This document shows, piece after piece, positions 18,713 through 27,093 of a stretch of DNA of 64,000 nucleotides. Source of the stretch: DATKAS01 sp963773315 (lineage in GTDB: Bacteria; Actinomycetota; Acidimicrobiia; Acidimicrobiales; DATKAS01); NCBI GenBank assembly GCA_963773315.1, contig CAVZAF010000007.1:137239-201238 (forward strand), given 5' to 3'. Made by a program: the position numbers and the translations under genes. Every line of letters starts with the position of its first letter. The stretch's first letter is position 1. The notes beneath the pieces are model-generated. The model was not told the origin of the DNA. It made no database searches and saw only the letters and a program-made list of their open reading frames with translations.

Positions 18713-19360
18713 TCAGCGCACGACGGCGAGATGCGAGGCGTCGTTGTAGCGCACGAGCCGCCACCGCCGCTGGGGTCGACGTTCGGTCGCTGGGACGAGC
18801 ACGAGCTCGGTCAGCGACGTGTTCTCGGTGTACAGGTCGAACCCGCCGACCATGCCGAGGCCGAGCAACGTGCGCAGGCCCACGTCGACGACCCCGCCGT
18901 GGCAGGCGATCACAACGGTCTGCTCGGGGTGCGCCGTCGCGATGCGGATCAAGGCAACGCCGACGCGTTGGTGAAACGCCGCGATGCTCTCCCCGCCCGG
19001 CGACAGCTCGAGGTCGGGATCGGCCTCCATGTCGCGCCAGCCGTACTTCGCGACGTAGTCGTCGTAGGCCAGGCCGTCCGCCTCGCCAGGGTGGATCTCG
19101 CACACGTCTTCGTCCTCGATGACCGGCAGGTTCCCGATCGCAGGAGAGATGATCTCCGCGGTCTCGCGGGCGCGCGGCAACGTGCTCGCGATCAGCACGT
19201 CGACCCGGTCGAGCTCGTGGGTCGAGGCCAGACGGTCTCGCAGCGCGGCCGCTTGGCGGCGGCCGAGATCGGAGAGGCCATTGCACGTCGCCAGACCCCC
19301 TACGAGGCCGTCCACGTACACCTGAGACTCGCCGTGGCGGATCAGGAGGAGGCGGGTCAC
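18713..19360 (-). CDS. Histidine phosphatase family protein
   Basis: A 215-residue branch 1 histidine phosphatase: LLLIRHGESQVYVDG at the N-terminus, the ASTLPRARETAEII segment, and TVVIACHGGVVDVGLRTLLG with the second catalytic histidine. It differs clearly from the phosphatase at 16.1-16.7 kb and is not a recent duplicate. The GTG at 19358-19360 is preferred because it puts the RHGE motif near the N-terminus; a longer reading would run 31 residues into the upstream VWA gene. Last gene of the MoxR/VWA operon. Confidence 0.87.
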   Translation of the reverse strand: MTRLLLIRHGESQVYVDGLVGGLATCNGLSDLGRRQAAALRDRLASTHELDRVDVLIASTLPRARETAEIISPAIGNLPVIEDEDVCEIHPGEADGLAYDDYVAKYGWRDMEADPDLELSPGGESIAAFHQRVGVALIRIATAHPEQTVVIACHGGVVDVGLRTLLGLGMVGGFDLYTENTSLTELVLVPATERRPQRRWRLVRYNDASHLAVVR

Positions 19361-19370
19361 GTGCGGGTGC

Positions 19371-20792
19371 TCAGGCGAGGTTCTCGACGAACCGCTCGAG
19401 CTGCCGCAGGTTGCGGCACTCGAAGACACCGTCGGTGTGGACGCCGTACTCACCGATGATCGAGTCGCCGGTGTCCCAGTAAGAGCGGGGCTCAGGGTTG
19501 AGCCAGTACACGTGGCGAGCGCGGTGACGCATCTCCTTGAGCACCCACGACTGAGCGGCGTGGTAGTTGTTCCGCGCGTCGCCGAGGAGGATCACCGTCG
19601 TCTTGGGTCCGACCTCACGACCCCACTTCTCCCAGAAGACCTCGAGCGCGTGGCCGTAGTCGCTGTGACCGTCGACCCACACGACGTCGGCTTCGGTGTT
19701 CACGCGATGCACGGCCTCGGTGATGTCCTCGACGCCTTCGAAGTAGCTCGTGACCTCGTCGATGCCGTCGATGAAGACGAACGCGCGCACCTTCGAGAAC
19801 TGGCCGCTGATCGCATAGACGAGGTGGAGGGTGAAGCGGGCGAACGCCGCGACCGAACCGGAGATGTCGGCGACGACCATGATCTCGGGCTTCGCTGGGC
19901 GCGGGTACCGGAACTTCGGCTCGGCCGGCACACCGCCGTAAGACAGCGAATGGCGAACCGTGTTGCGGAAGTCGAGCGGGCCCTTGCGCCCGTGGCGACG
20001 CTTGCGGGCGAGGCGCACCGCGAGCTTGCGGGTGAGGGGGTAGAGCGCACGGCGCAGCGCGGCCATCTCGTCGCGCGAGGCATGCATGAAGTCGACGTCC
20101 TCGGGCAACGGCTTGCGCAGCGTCTTGGCCATCGCTTCGACACCGCGGTCGGCCACCAGCCGCCGACGGATCTCGGCTTCGATCTCCTTCTTCAGCTGCT
20201 CGATGCGCGTCTCGAACTCGTCGCGCTCGAGGCGCTCCTCGAGGGCCGTCATGTCGCCGCCGACCTCTTGGCGAGCCGACTCCATCAGCTTCTCGAGCAT
20301 GCCGTCGAGGTCGAGGTTCCGAAGCGTGCGGTAGAGGTAGTAGGTGCCCCCCACCGGACGCCCGGGCTCCATCCCTGCGTACCGGCTCACGGCCTGCCGG
20401 GCGAGCGCCCGCATCATCGCCTCGTCCGCGTTCAGCAAGGCCCGGTAGAGCATCTCGGCGAGCTGTTCGGGGGTGAGCTGCTCCATGGCGCCGCCCGGGC
20501 CGCCTTGCTGCTGCTTGCCCGGCTGCATCTCGCCCCACTGGTCGCCGTCGCCCTCGCCGTCGACCTGGAACTCGGGGCCCCGCAACGAGAAGTACACCTC
20601 GAAGACGGTCTCGAATGCGCGCCAGTGCGCGTTGTTCTTCACGAGCGTGGCGGCGAGCGCGTACTTGAACGCGTCGCGATCCTCGATCGGGATGTGCTTC
20701 ACCGCCTCCATGGCGTCGAGGTTCTCGGTGAGCGAGACGGGCAGTCCCGCCGCCCGCAGCTCTTGGATGAACCCGCCGAGCAGCTCGAGCAC
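19371..20792 (-). CDS. CoxE-like VWA domain protein
   Basis: A 473-residue protein without signal peptide. Residues 1-75 (AAGLPVSLTENLDAMEAVKHI) form the helical domain found in VWA-containing CoxE-like proteins. The middle is helical and charged. A C-terminal VWA domain from about 300 has the MIDAS metal site in VVADISGSVAAF and further ligands in WVDGHSDYGHALE. Such proteins partner a MoxR AAA+ ATPase in metal insertion or complex maturation, for example in CO dehydrogenase clusters. The matching MoxR gene is two genes upstream in the same operon. No cox genes are present, so the client is unknown. Starts with GTG. Confidence 0.88.
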   Translation of the reverse strand: MLELLGGFIQELRAAGLPVSLTENLDAMEAVKHIPIEDRDAFKYALAATLVKNNAHWRAFETVFEVYFSLRGPEFQVDGEGDGDQWGEMQPGKQQQGGPGGAMEQLTPEQLAEMLYRALLNADEAMMRALARQAVSRYAGMEPGRPVGGTYYLYRTLRNLDLDGMLEKLMESARQEVGGDMTALEERLERDEFETRIEQLKKEIEAEIRRRLVADRGVEAMAKTLRKPLPEDVDFMHASRDEMAALRRALYPLTRKLAVRLARKRRHGRKGPLDFRNTVRHSLSYGGVPAEPKFRYPRPAKPEIMVVADISGSVAAFARFTLHLVYAISGQFSKVRAFVFIDGIDEVTSYFEGVEDITEAVHRVNTEADVVWVDGHSDYGHALEVFWEKWGREVGPKTTVILLGDARNNYHAAQSWVLKEMRHRARHVYWLNPEPRSYWDTGDSIIGEYGVHTDGVFECRNLRQLERFVENLA

Positions 20793-20800
20793 CGCGCGAC

Positions 20801-21769
20801 TCAGCCCTGACCGCGGATGACCGGCATCGACGTCAGGCGCGTCGTGTTCCAGTCATACATCGACCAACCGATCGCGCCCTGCTCCTGTGCGCCCTGCACC
20901 ATCCCCCTGATCTCGTCGTCAGTCGAGGTGTCGGCGATGCCGCCGATCGGATGCACGATCGCGCTGGGGTTGTTGATGTGCTGGCGAAGCAGCGTGATGT
21001 TGTCGACGGTGTAGCGATACCCGTCGTGATAGCCCGACGCTTGCGTGCGGCCGGTCCAGTAATCCATCGGCATCCACACGTTGTAGTAAGGCGCGAGGCT
21101 CGCCCACGGGAAGCCTGGCCAGAAGTTCACGTTGATGACGTCCATCACCACGGGCGGCACCACGATCGCGGACAGCACGGAAGTGCCGGTTTGAGCCCGA
21201 AGTCGCTGCGAGAGGCTGACGAGCCGGTTGTTGCGATCGTTCACGTCGGTGACGACACGCGACTCGATGTCGACGCCGATGCCGTCGAGCGTCTGGCCGT
21301 TCACCTGGAAGTTGAACATGGCCATGAGGTGCTGGAGGTCACGGTCCGGGTTCGTCAGCGTGGGCAGGTACCAGCCGACGACGCTCATCCCGAGGCTGTG
21401 CGCGGTGGTGACCCATTGGCCGAGCAGGTTCGGGTCGATGAGGTCGCCGGGTGAGCGGGGATCCTCCTTGGCCGCCTGCAGGTAGATCGTCTTCACGCCC
21501 TGCTGAGCCATGCTCGTCAGCACGTCGGTGTGGAGCGGTGCGGGCTTGCCTGTCGTCTGGTAGCCGTCGACGTAGTCGTACGCGTCAGCCCAGGTGCCCA
21601 CGCCCTGATACGGGAGGTAGTCAGGGTGCCAGGCGCCGTTCGCGTCGGGCCTGATGCCCGGCGGCGGAAGGCAGGCGCTGACGAAGAGAGCGACGCCGAC
21701 GACCAGCGCGAGGAGGCCGAGACGCAGCCGGGTGCTGTGCCGCACCGGCCGTTCAGCTCTTGCCCGCAT
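20801..21769 (-). CDS. Putative lipoprotein with glycoside hydrolase-like barrel
   Basis: A 322-residue exported protein. A basic N-region and hydrophobic helix (LRLGLLALVVGVALFVSAC) end in a lipobox cysteine at about 33. The mature part looks like a TIM barrel of the putative-glycosidase kind: GVGTWADAYDYVDGYQ, QQGVKTIYLQAAKED, LGMSVVGWYLPTLTNPD, DGIGVDIESRVV (an acidic pair in a barrel strand), PYYNVWMPMDYWTGRT, and AIGWSMYDWNTTR near the end. It could act on cell-wall or exogenous glycans. It overlaps the MoxR gene end by 17 bases and is followed 8 bases later by the VWA gene. Confidence 0.72.
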   Translation of the reverse strand: MRARAERPVRHSTRLRLGLLALVVGVALFVSACLPPPGIRPDANGAWHPDYLPYQGVGTWADAYDYVDGYQTTGKPAPLHTDVLTSMAQQGVKTIYLQAAKEDPRSPGDLIDPNLLGQWVTTAHSLGMSVVGWYLPTLTNPDRDLQHLMAMFNFQVNGQTLDGIGVDIESRVVTDVNDRNNRLVSLSQRLRAQTGTSVLSAIVVPPVVMDVINVNFWPGFPWASLAPYYNVWMPMDYWTGRTQASGYHDGYRYTVDNITLLRQHINNPSAIVHPIGGIADTSTDDEIRGMVQGAQEQGAIGWSMYDWNTTRLTSMPVIRGQG

Positions 21770-22640
21770 CGACCGAGAGCTCCTTTGCCGCCTTCGCGAT
21801 GTCTGTCTGGTACTTGAGCAAGATGTGCAACGTCTCCTTCGCTTGCTGAGCGTCGATCGAGTCGATGCCGAGCAGCACGAGGGTGCGCGCCCAATCCAAG
21901 GTCTCCGAGACGGACGGGGCCTTCTTCAGCTCGAGCTGGCGGATCGACCGCACGATGCGGGCGACCTGGTCGGCCAGGTTCTCGCTGATGTCTGGCACCT
22001 TCGTGAGCACGATCTCTTTCTCACGCTCGAGGTCGGGGTAGTCGACATGCAGGTACAGGCAGCGCCGCTTCAGCGCTTCGGACAGCTCACGGGTGTTGTT
22101 GGAGGTCAGGAAGACGAGGGGGATCTGCGTGGCGCTCACCGTGCCGAGCTCGGGGATCGAGACCTGGTAGTCGGAGAGGATCTCGAGCAGCAGCGCTTCG
22201 GTCTCGATCTCGACGCGGTCGACCTCGTCGACGAGCAGCACGACCGGCTCGCTCGCGCGGATCGCCTCGAGCAGGGGGCGAGTGAGCAGGAACTCCTCGC
22301 TGAAGATGTCGTCGTGGAGGTCGTTCCATCCGTCTGACTGCCGGTCGGCCTGGATGCGGAGCAGCTGCTTCTTGTAGTTCCACTCGTAGAGCGCCTTGCT
22401 CTCGTCGAGGCCCTCGTAGCACTGCAGGCGGATCAGGCGAGCGCCGGTGAACTCGGCGACCGATTTGGCGAGCTGGGTCTTGCCGGTGCCGGCGGGCCCC
22501 TCGATCAGGACGGGCTTCTGCAGACGATCGGCGAGGTACACGACACCGGCGATGCCATCGTCGGCCAGGTAGTGCACGTCGCGAAGGCCTTGACGCACGT
22601 CGGGGACCGAGTCGAAGCGATAGTCAGCACCGGTAGACAT
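21753..22640 (-). CDS. MoxR family AAA+ ATPase
   Basis: A 295-residue AAA+ ATPase. Walker A GPAGTGKT is at 48-55, Walker B VVLLVDEVDRVE at about 115-125, sensor 1 in FLTSNNTRELSEALKRRCLYLHVDYP, with arginine-finger candidates in the KRRC loop. MoxR ATPases act as chaperones with VWA proteins; the CoxE-like VWA protein is in the same operon. The ATG at 22638-22640 is preceded at 7 bases by TACGCT (leaderless type). The longer open frame beyond this start is antisense to the MFS gene and rejected. Confidence 0.92.
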   Translation of the reverse strand: MSTGADYRFDSVPDVRQGLRDVHYLADDGIAGVVYLADRLQKPVLIEGPAGTGKTQLAKSVAEFTGARLIRLQCYEGLDESKALYEWNYKKQLLRIQADRQSDGWNDLHDDIFSEEFLLTRPLLEAIRASEPVVLLVDEVDRVEIETEALLLEILSDYQVSIPELGTVSATQIPLVFLTSNNTRELSEALKRRCLYLHVDYPDLEREKEIVLTKVPDISENLADQVARIVRSIRQLELKKAPSVSETLDWARTLVLLGIDSIDAQQAKETLHILLKYQTDIAKAAKELSVDAGKS

Positions 22641-22647
22641 TCCTGGA

Positions 22648-22653
22648 AGCGTA
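22648..22653 (-). promoter_or_regulatory. Putative -10 box (TACGCT) of the MoxR operon
   Basis: TANNNT 7 bases before the ATG; a TTGACC (22678-22673 on the minus strand) lies 19 bases further upstream and could be the -35 element. Confidence 0.5.
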
Positions 22654-22662
22654 CCGGCCCGC

Positions 22663-22678
22663 TTGACCGCAGGGTCAA
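22663..22678. repeat. TTGACC-N4-GGTCAA inverted repeat between MoxR and MFS genes
   Basis: Perfect 6-base arms around a GCAG centre, in the 58-base divergent intergenic region. Each arm reads as a -35-like TTGACC for one of the two directions; the repeat could also be an operator for a dimeric repressor controlling both genes. Confidence 0.5.
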
Positions 22679-22698
22679 TCACCATGGTCTGATCAGGC

Positions 22699-23913
22699 AT
22701 GACCGCGCCCACCAGCCGCCGCCAGCCCCAGGCTGCGCGCTTCGCGGTCGCTGCCGTGTTCTTCGCGAACGGGGCGCTCTTCGCGAACGTGATCCCGCGG
22801 TATCCCGAGATCCGCAACGATCTCGGGCTCAGCAACGCCGGGCTCGGGTCGGCGCTCGCGGCCTTTCCCCTGGGCGCGCTCGTCGCGGGCGTCTTCGCGG
22901 CGGCCCTCATCCAGCGGTTCGGCTCGGCGAGGGTCGCGACCGTCGGGATCGTCGGCTTGGCGGGCGCGCTCGTGCTCGTCGGCCTCGCCCCGAGCTGGGC
23001 CGTGCTCGCGGCGATCCTCTTCGTGGCGGGCGGGATCGATGCCGTCACCGACGTCGGCCAGAACGCGGACGGCTTGCGCGTGCAGCGCGCCGACGGACGC
23101 TCGATCGTCAACTCGTTCCATGGGATCTGGAGCATCGGCGCGGTCTTCGGTGGCCTCATGGGCGCGGCGACGATCGCACTCGGCGTGTCGCTCGAGGTCG
23201 CGCTCGTCGCGGCGTCGCTCATCTTTGCCGTCGTCGCGCTCGTGAGCTACCGCTTCCTCCTTCGAGGACCGGACGACACCGAGCGCGCCCACCACGCGTG
23301 GTCGAGGGTGACTCGGTCGACCTTGCGCGCGCTCGCTGCGCTTGGTGTGCTCGCGGCGTGTGGCGCGGTCGTCGAAGACGCCGGCGCGTCGTGGGGCGCG
23401 ATCTACCTGAAGGACGACCTCGGGACAGCCGCCGCGGTCGCCGGGCTCGCCTTCGTCGCGTTGCAGACCGCGATGACGGTCGGTCGCCTGACCGGCGACC
23501 GAGTCGTCGATCGCTTCGGCCAGCGCACCGTCGTGCGCGTGGGAGGAGTCGTGACCGCGGTGGGCATGGGATGCGCGCTGGCGATCCCATCGCCCGGGTC
23601 GGCGCTGATCGGGTTCGCGCTTGCAGGCCTGGGCGTGGCCACGCTCGTGCCGGCGGCCATGCACACCGGCGACGAGCTGCCGGGGTTGCCGGCGGGCGTG
23701 GGGCTGACAGTCGTGAGCGTGCTGCTCCGAGTGGGGTTCCTCGCGTCGCCGCCGCTCGTCGGGCTCACTGCGGACACGATCAGCCTGCGCGTCGGGCTCC
23801 TCGGCGTCGTGATCGCAGGGACCGTCGTCGTCTTCTTCAGCCGGGTGCTGTTGCAGCACAACGTGGCCGCCGCCGCGCCGAACGCGCCCGGCACTGCGCC
23901 GACCCGGGCGTGA
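22699..23913 (+). CDS. Major facilitator superfamily transporter (YbjJ-like)
   Basis: A 404-residue polytopic protein with about 12 hydrophobic helices. N-terminal RFAVAAVFFANGALFANVIPRYPEI with RNDLGLSNAGLGSALAAFPLGA, and GIDAVTDVGQNADGLRVQ, match the YbjJ-like MFS subgroup. The MFS loop 8-9 signature appears as GRLTGDRVVDRFGQRTVVR. Substrate unknown (sugars or drug-like compounds have been suggested for relatives). ATG start; it is divergent from the MoxR operon and shares the palindromic intergenic site. Confidence 0.9.
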   Translation: MTAPTSRRQPQAARFAVAAVFFANGALFANVIPRYPEIRNDLGLSNAGLGSALAAFPLGALVAGVFAAALIQRFGSARVATVGIVGLAGALVLVGLAPSWAVLAAILFVAGGIDAVTDVGQNADGLRVQRADGRSIVNSFHGIWSIGAVFGGLMGAATIALGVSLEVALVAASLIFAVVALVSYRFLLRGPDDTERAHHAWSRVTRSTLRALAALGVLAACGAVVEDAGASWGAIYLKDDLGTAAAVAGLAFVALQTAMTVGRLTGDRVVDRFGQRTVVRVGGVVTAVGMGCALAIPSPGSALIGFALAGLGVATLVPAAMHTGDELPGLPAGVGLTVVSVLLRVGFLASPPLVGLTADTISLRVGLLGVVIAGTVVVFFSRVLLQHNVAAAAPNAPGTAPTRA

Positions 23914-23934
23914 TCGCGCCCGCCGACGCAGCGT

Positions 23935-25181
23935 TCAGCTGCGGACGTGCCCGTCGCCTTCGATCACCCATTTCAAGGTGGTCAGCTCACGCAGGCCCAT
24001 GGGACCGCGAGCGTGCAGCTTTTGGGTCGAGATGCCGATCTCCGCGCCGAAACCGAGCTCCTCACCATCGACGAACCGGGTCGACGCGTTCACGAGCACC
24101 GCGGCGGCGTCGACCTCGCGGGTGAACCGCGTCGCGGCGTCGACCGACCCGGTGAGGATCGCTTCGGAATGTCCCGAGCCGAAACGCGTGATGTGCTCGA
24201 TCGCTTCGTCGAGCGAGTCGACCACCTTCACCGCGAGCTTCAGCGCGAGGAACTCGGTCGCGTAGTCCTCATCGGTCGCGACGCCGACGCGGTCGGCACC
24301 GAGGATCGAGCGGGTCTCGTCGTCTCCGACCAGCTCCACACCGTCGAGCCCTCGGGAGACGCGCTTGAGGAACGGCGCCGCGATCGTGCGATGCACGAGC
24401 AACGACTCGGCCGCGTTGCACACGGACGGCCGCTGGACCTTCGCGTTGATGACGACCTCGGCTGCCTTCGGGAGGTTCGCAGTTGCATCGACGTACACAT
24501 GACAGTTGCCGTCGCCATCGATCACGTAGGGCACGGTCGCGTGCTCGAGCACACTGGCGATGAGCGACGGCCCTCCACGCGGGATCAAGCAGTCGATGAC
24601 GCCGCGCAACCGCATGAACTCGACTGCGGCCTCATGGCTGGTGTCCTCGACCAGGACGACGCTGTCGTATGGCAACCCTGCCTTCACGAACCCGTCTCGC
24701 AAGGCCCCCGCGACCGCGATGTTCGACGAGATCGCTCCCGATGAGCCCCGCAGGAACGCCGCGTTGCCGGACTTCACGCACAGGCCCGCCGCGTCGCTCG
24801 TCACGTTCGGCCTGTTCTCGTACACGATCGCCACGACGCCGAGCGGCACGCGCACCCGTCGCACTCGCAAGCCGTTCGGGCGGACCCATCCGTCGGCGAC
24901 CTCCCCCACGGGGTCGGGCAGCGACGCGACCTTGCGGAGGCCGGCGGCCATCGCGTCGACGTGTGCCGGCGTGAGGCGCAGCCGGTCGACGATCGCCGCA
25001 GACGAGCCCGCGGCCTCGGCCGCGAGACATCCAGCCGGTTCGCGTCGAGCAGCTCGTCGGCCCGCTCGACGAGGAGGTCGGCCGCGGCGTGGAGGCCGGC
25101 ATCCTTCGCGGCGCTCGACATGCCTGCGAGCACCCGTGCCGCCGCCTTCGCACGGGCGCCGAGTTCGTGCATGGGTGACAT
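23935..25181 (-). CDS. proA: Gamma-glutamyl phosphate reductase, frameshifted
   Basis: About 415 residues after repair, the usual ProA length. It reduces gamma-glutamyl phosphate to glutamate-semialdehyde in proline synthesis. N-terminal helix HELGARAKAAARVLAGMSSA is in one frame; AAGLRKVASLPDPVGEVADGW, GVVAIVYENRPNVTSDAAGLC and CLIPRGGPSLI are in the other. The catalytic cysteine is in KVQRPSVCNAAESLL. One base seems missing near 25023, between LDVS and the AEAAGSSAAIVDRL stretch. ATG at 25181 with a TAGCCT box 7 bases upstream. No proB is in the window. Confidence 0.9.
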
Positions 25182-25188
25182 CCGCTGA

Positions 25189-25208
25189 AGGCTACGCGGC
25201 AATAGGGT
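25189..25208. promoter_or_regulatory. Back-to-back leaderless promoters of proA and the DUF3558 gene
   Basis: Only 34 bases separate the two divergent start codons. The minus-strand TAGCCT (25189-25194) is 7 bases from the proA ATG and the plus-strand TAGGGT (25203-25208) is 7 bases from the ATG at 25216. Any -35 element would lie at or inside the other gene's start. Confidence 0.5.
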
Positions 25209-25215
25209 CGCTCTG

Positions 25216-25875
25216 ATGAAGCGGCGGTGGTTCGTGCTCGGCGCGGTCGGAGCAACGACGATCTTCTTTGCTTCGTGCAGCGACGACGCGGCGGTCACGG
25301 TCTCGTCGAGCATCGGCGGAGACACCGCGCCCGCCGCGAGCACGACCGCGGCCAGTGGGTCCGCAGGGACGAGTGCCGTCTCGGCAACCGACGGGGCGGC
25401 CAGCACGGCAGCGGTCGACCCGGTGAAGGGCAACCCGATCGATCCGTGCGCGTTGCTCACCGCGGCCGAGGTGAGCAGCGCGTTGCAGGTGCCGGTCGGG
25501 GACCCGACACCAGGCCCGCAGGCCAACCTCCCGAACCCCCTCGGCCAGCGCACGTGCACCTGGTCGACGACCGAGTCGCCGCCGCGGTCGGTGGCCGTCT
25601 CTGTCGTCACGACGCAGAGCGCCTCTCTCGGCGGTGCGTCGGGAGGCGACTACACAGCCCGCAAGCTCTTCGAGGACACAAAGCCCCTGGCCGAAGGGGT
25701 CGAGCCGATCACCGGCCTCGGCGACGACGCGTTCTTCGGCGCGGTCGCCGGCATGCAGGTCTCGGTCGTGAAGGGCGACGTCTACCTCTCGGTCACCGTT
25801 CCGTTCGGCACGACTGATGCAGATGCGACCACCGTGCGTACGCTCGCGCCGCTCGCCGTCGGCCGCCTGCCCTGA
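25216..25875 (+). CDS. DUF3558-like lipoprotein
   Basis: A 219-residue lipoprotein. N-terminal MKRRWFVLGAVGATTIFFAS is followed by the lipobox cysteine at 21. A Ser/Thr/Ala-rich linker (about 22-72) follows, then a DUF3558-type domain beginning with NPIDPCALLTAAEVSSALQV and including RTCTWST and GLGDDAFFGAV. DUF3558 lipoproteins are common in actinobacteria and of unknown function. ATG with a TAGGGT box 7 bases before it. Confidence 0.82.
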   Translation: MKRRWFVLGAVGATTIFFASCSDDAAVTVSSSIGGDTAPAASTTAASGSAGTSAVSATDGAASTAAVDPVKGNPIDPCALLTAAEVSSALQVPVGDPTPGPQANLPNPLGQRTCTWSTTESPPRSVAVSVVTTQSASLGGASGGDYTARKLFEDTKPLAEGVEPITGLGDDAFFGAVAGMQVSVVKGDVYLSVTVPFGTTDADATTVRTLAPLAVGRLP

Positions 25876-25881
25876 CCTTTC

Positions 25882-26430
25882 CTAGGCCTCGTCGATCAAT
25901 CCGACGTCACCGTCGCTTCGGCGGTACACGACGGCGGCCTTGCCGGTCTGAGCGTTCGAGAAGAAGAAGAACGAGTGGCCGAGCAGCTCCATCTGCAACA
26001 CCGCCTCGTCGGGAGGCATCGGCTTCATCGCGAACCTCTTCACCTTCACGATGCTGACGTCGCCCTGCGACTCGGACGCGTCAGAGTCGACGGGCTCCTT
26101 GCCGTTGACACCCGGACGGGTGCCATGGCTGCGCCGCACGAGCTTCGTCTTCAGCCGTGACAGCTGGTGCTCGAGCTTCGCGACGGCGAGATCGACCGCG
26201 GCGAATTGATCAGGAGCCGCGACCTTGGCTCGGACATGGTGGCCGTGACCGTCGAGGGTCACCTCGCACACCTCACGCGCGGAGATGCGGGGGTTGCGCT
26301 CCTCGCTGAAGTGCACGTCCGCGTGCTCCATCCCGTCGAGGAACCGGTCGAGACGACCGATCTTCTCGGTGACCGCCTGCCGCAGCGCGGGTGAGACGTC
26401 GGCGTGACGGCTGCTCACGGTGATGTCCAC
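25882..26430 (-). CDS. hpf: Long-form ribosome hibernation-promoting factor
   Basis: A 182-residue long HPF. The N-terminal HPF/YfiA domain (1-98) has SSRHADVSPALRQAVTEKIGRLDRF and AAVDLAVAKLEHQLSRLKTKL. After a linker, the C-terminal dimerisation domain (about 125-182) has KVKRFAMKPMPPDEAVLQMELLGHSFFFFSN. It dimerises 70S ribosomes into 100S particles in stationary phase. GTG start with GAGGAG 6 bases upstream decides the start. It overlaps the comF 3' end by 16 bases and may be coexpressed with it. With rsfS, this is the second ribosome-silencing gene in the window. Confidence 0.95.
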   Translation of the reverse strand: MDITVSSRHADVSPALRQAVTEKIGRLDRFLDGMEHADVHFSEERNPRISAREVCEVTLDGHGHHVRAKVAAPDQFAAVDLAVAKLEHQLSRLKTKLVRRSHGTRPGVNGKEPVDSDASESQGDVSIVKVKRFAMKPMPPDEAVLQMELLGHSFFFFSNAQTGKAAVVYRRSDGDVGLIDEA

Positions 26431-27054
26431 GGGCCGCTCCTCGTTGCCGGGGAGAGGCCGAGTGTACGTGGAGTGGCCGCGGCCGCGACTCCGAACACCC
26501 GGCCGGCGCCGGCCCCGCGCAGCGCGCGACCCGCGGCCGACATCGTCGAGCCGGTCGTCACCACGTCATCGACGAGCAAGACATCGCTGGCCCGGACGGG
26601 CATGACGGCGCTGAGCAGCGGCCCCGCCTGTCGCTCGCTCAAAGAGCGGCCGGTCTGCGGCGGCCCGCCCTCACGGCGGAGCAGCCGGCGGCAGGGCAGG
26701 CGGAGCCGAGCCGCGACCTCGCGGGCGAGCAACGCCGCCTGATCGAAGCCACGCTCGCGTCGCGCGGCCTGCGCTCGTCGGCACCCAGGTGACGACATCG
26801 ACATCAGGAGCCGATGCCACCACGAGCGCGGCCATCGCGGCCGACAGCGACCTGAGCCCGCCGCGAGCGTTGCGGTACTTCAGGCCCGCGACGATGGCGC
26901 GCGCTCCCCCCTCGTACGACAGCACGGCTTCGAGGCTGTCGACGCCGTGCGGCACCTGGAGCGGACGTGTCGGCGGCACGAGATCCGCGGCACAACGCGC
27001 ACAGACGCCCCTATCGGGGCGTCTGCACACAGGACAACGAGCAGTCAAGAGCAC
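26415..27054 (-). CDS. comF: ComF family phosphoribosyltransferase-like protein, frameshifted
   Basis: About 212 residues after repair. The N-terminal zinc ribbon has CPVC and CARC pairs (residues about 7-23). Then VLSYEGGARAIVAGLKYRNARG is ComF-typical. In the second frame are ARRERGFDQAALLAREVAARL and the PRPP loop VLLVDDVVTTGSTMSAAGRAL. One extra base near 26785 splits the frames, right where families have the 'VP...RR.RGFNQA' link. ComF proteins function in DNA uptake or purine/nucleotide salvage; role here unknown. GTG start at 27052-27054. Confidence 0.85.
27002..27025. repeat. Perfect 10-bp hairpin inside the 5' end of comF
   Basis: Arms 27002-27011 and 27016-27025 around a TATC loop, within the zinc-ribbon coding sequence 30-50 bases after the start codon. 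It may only reflect CGC/GCC-rich codons but is unusually perfect. Confidence 0.5.
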
Positions 27055-27093
27055 GCGCGGCCCTTAACGGGCCGCCGTGACGTCAGGCTGCGA

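Noticed and set aside
16127..19360. Recent duplication of the two histidine phosphatases
   Set aside because: Beyond the RHGE and second His motifs their sequences differ throughout, so they are separate family members.
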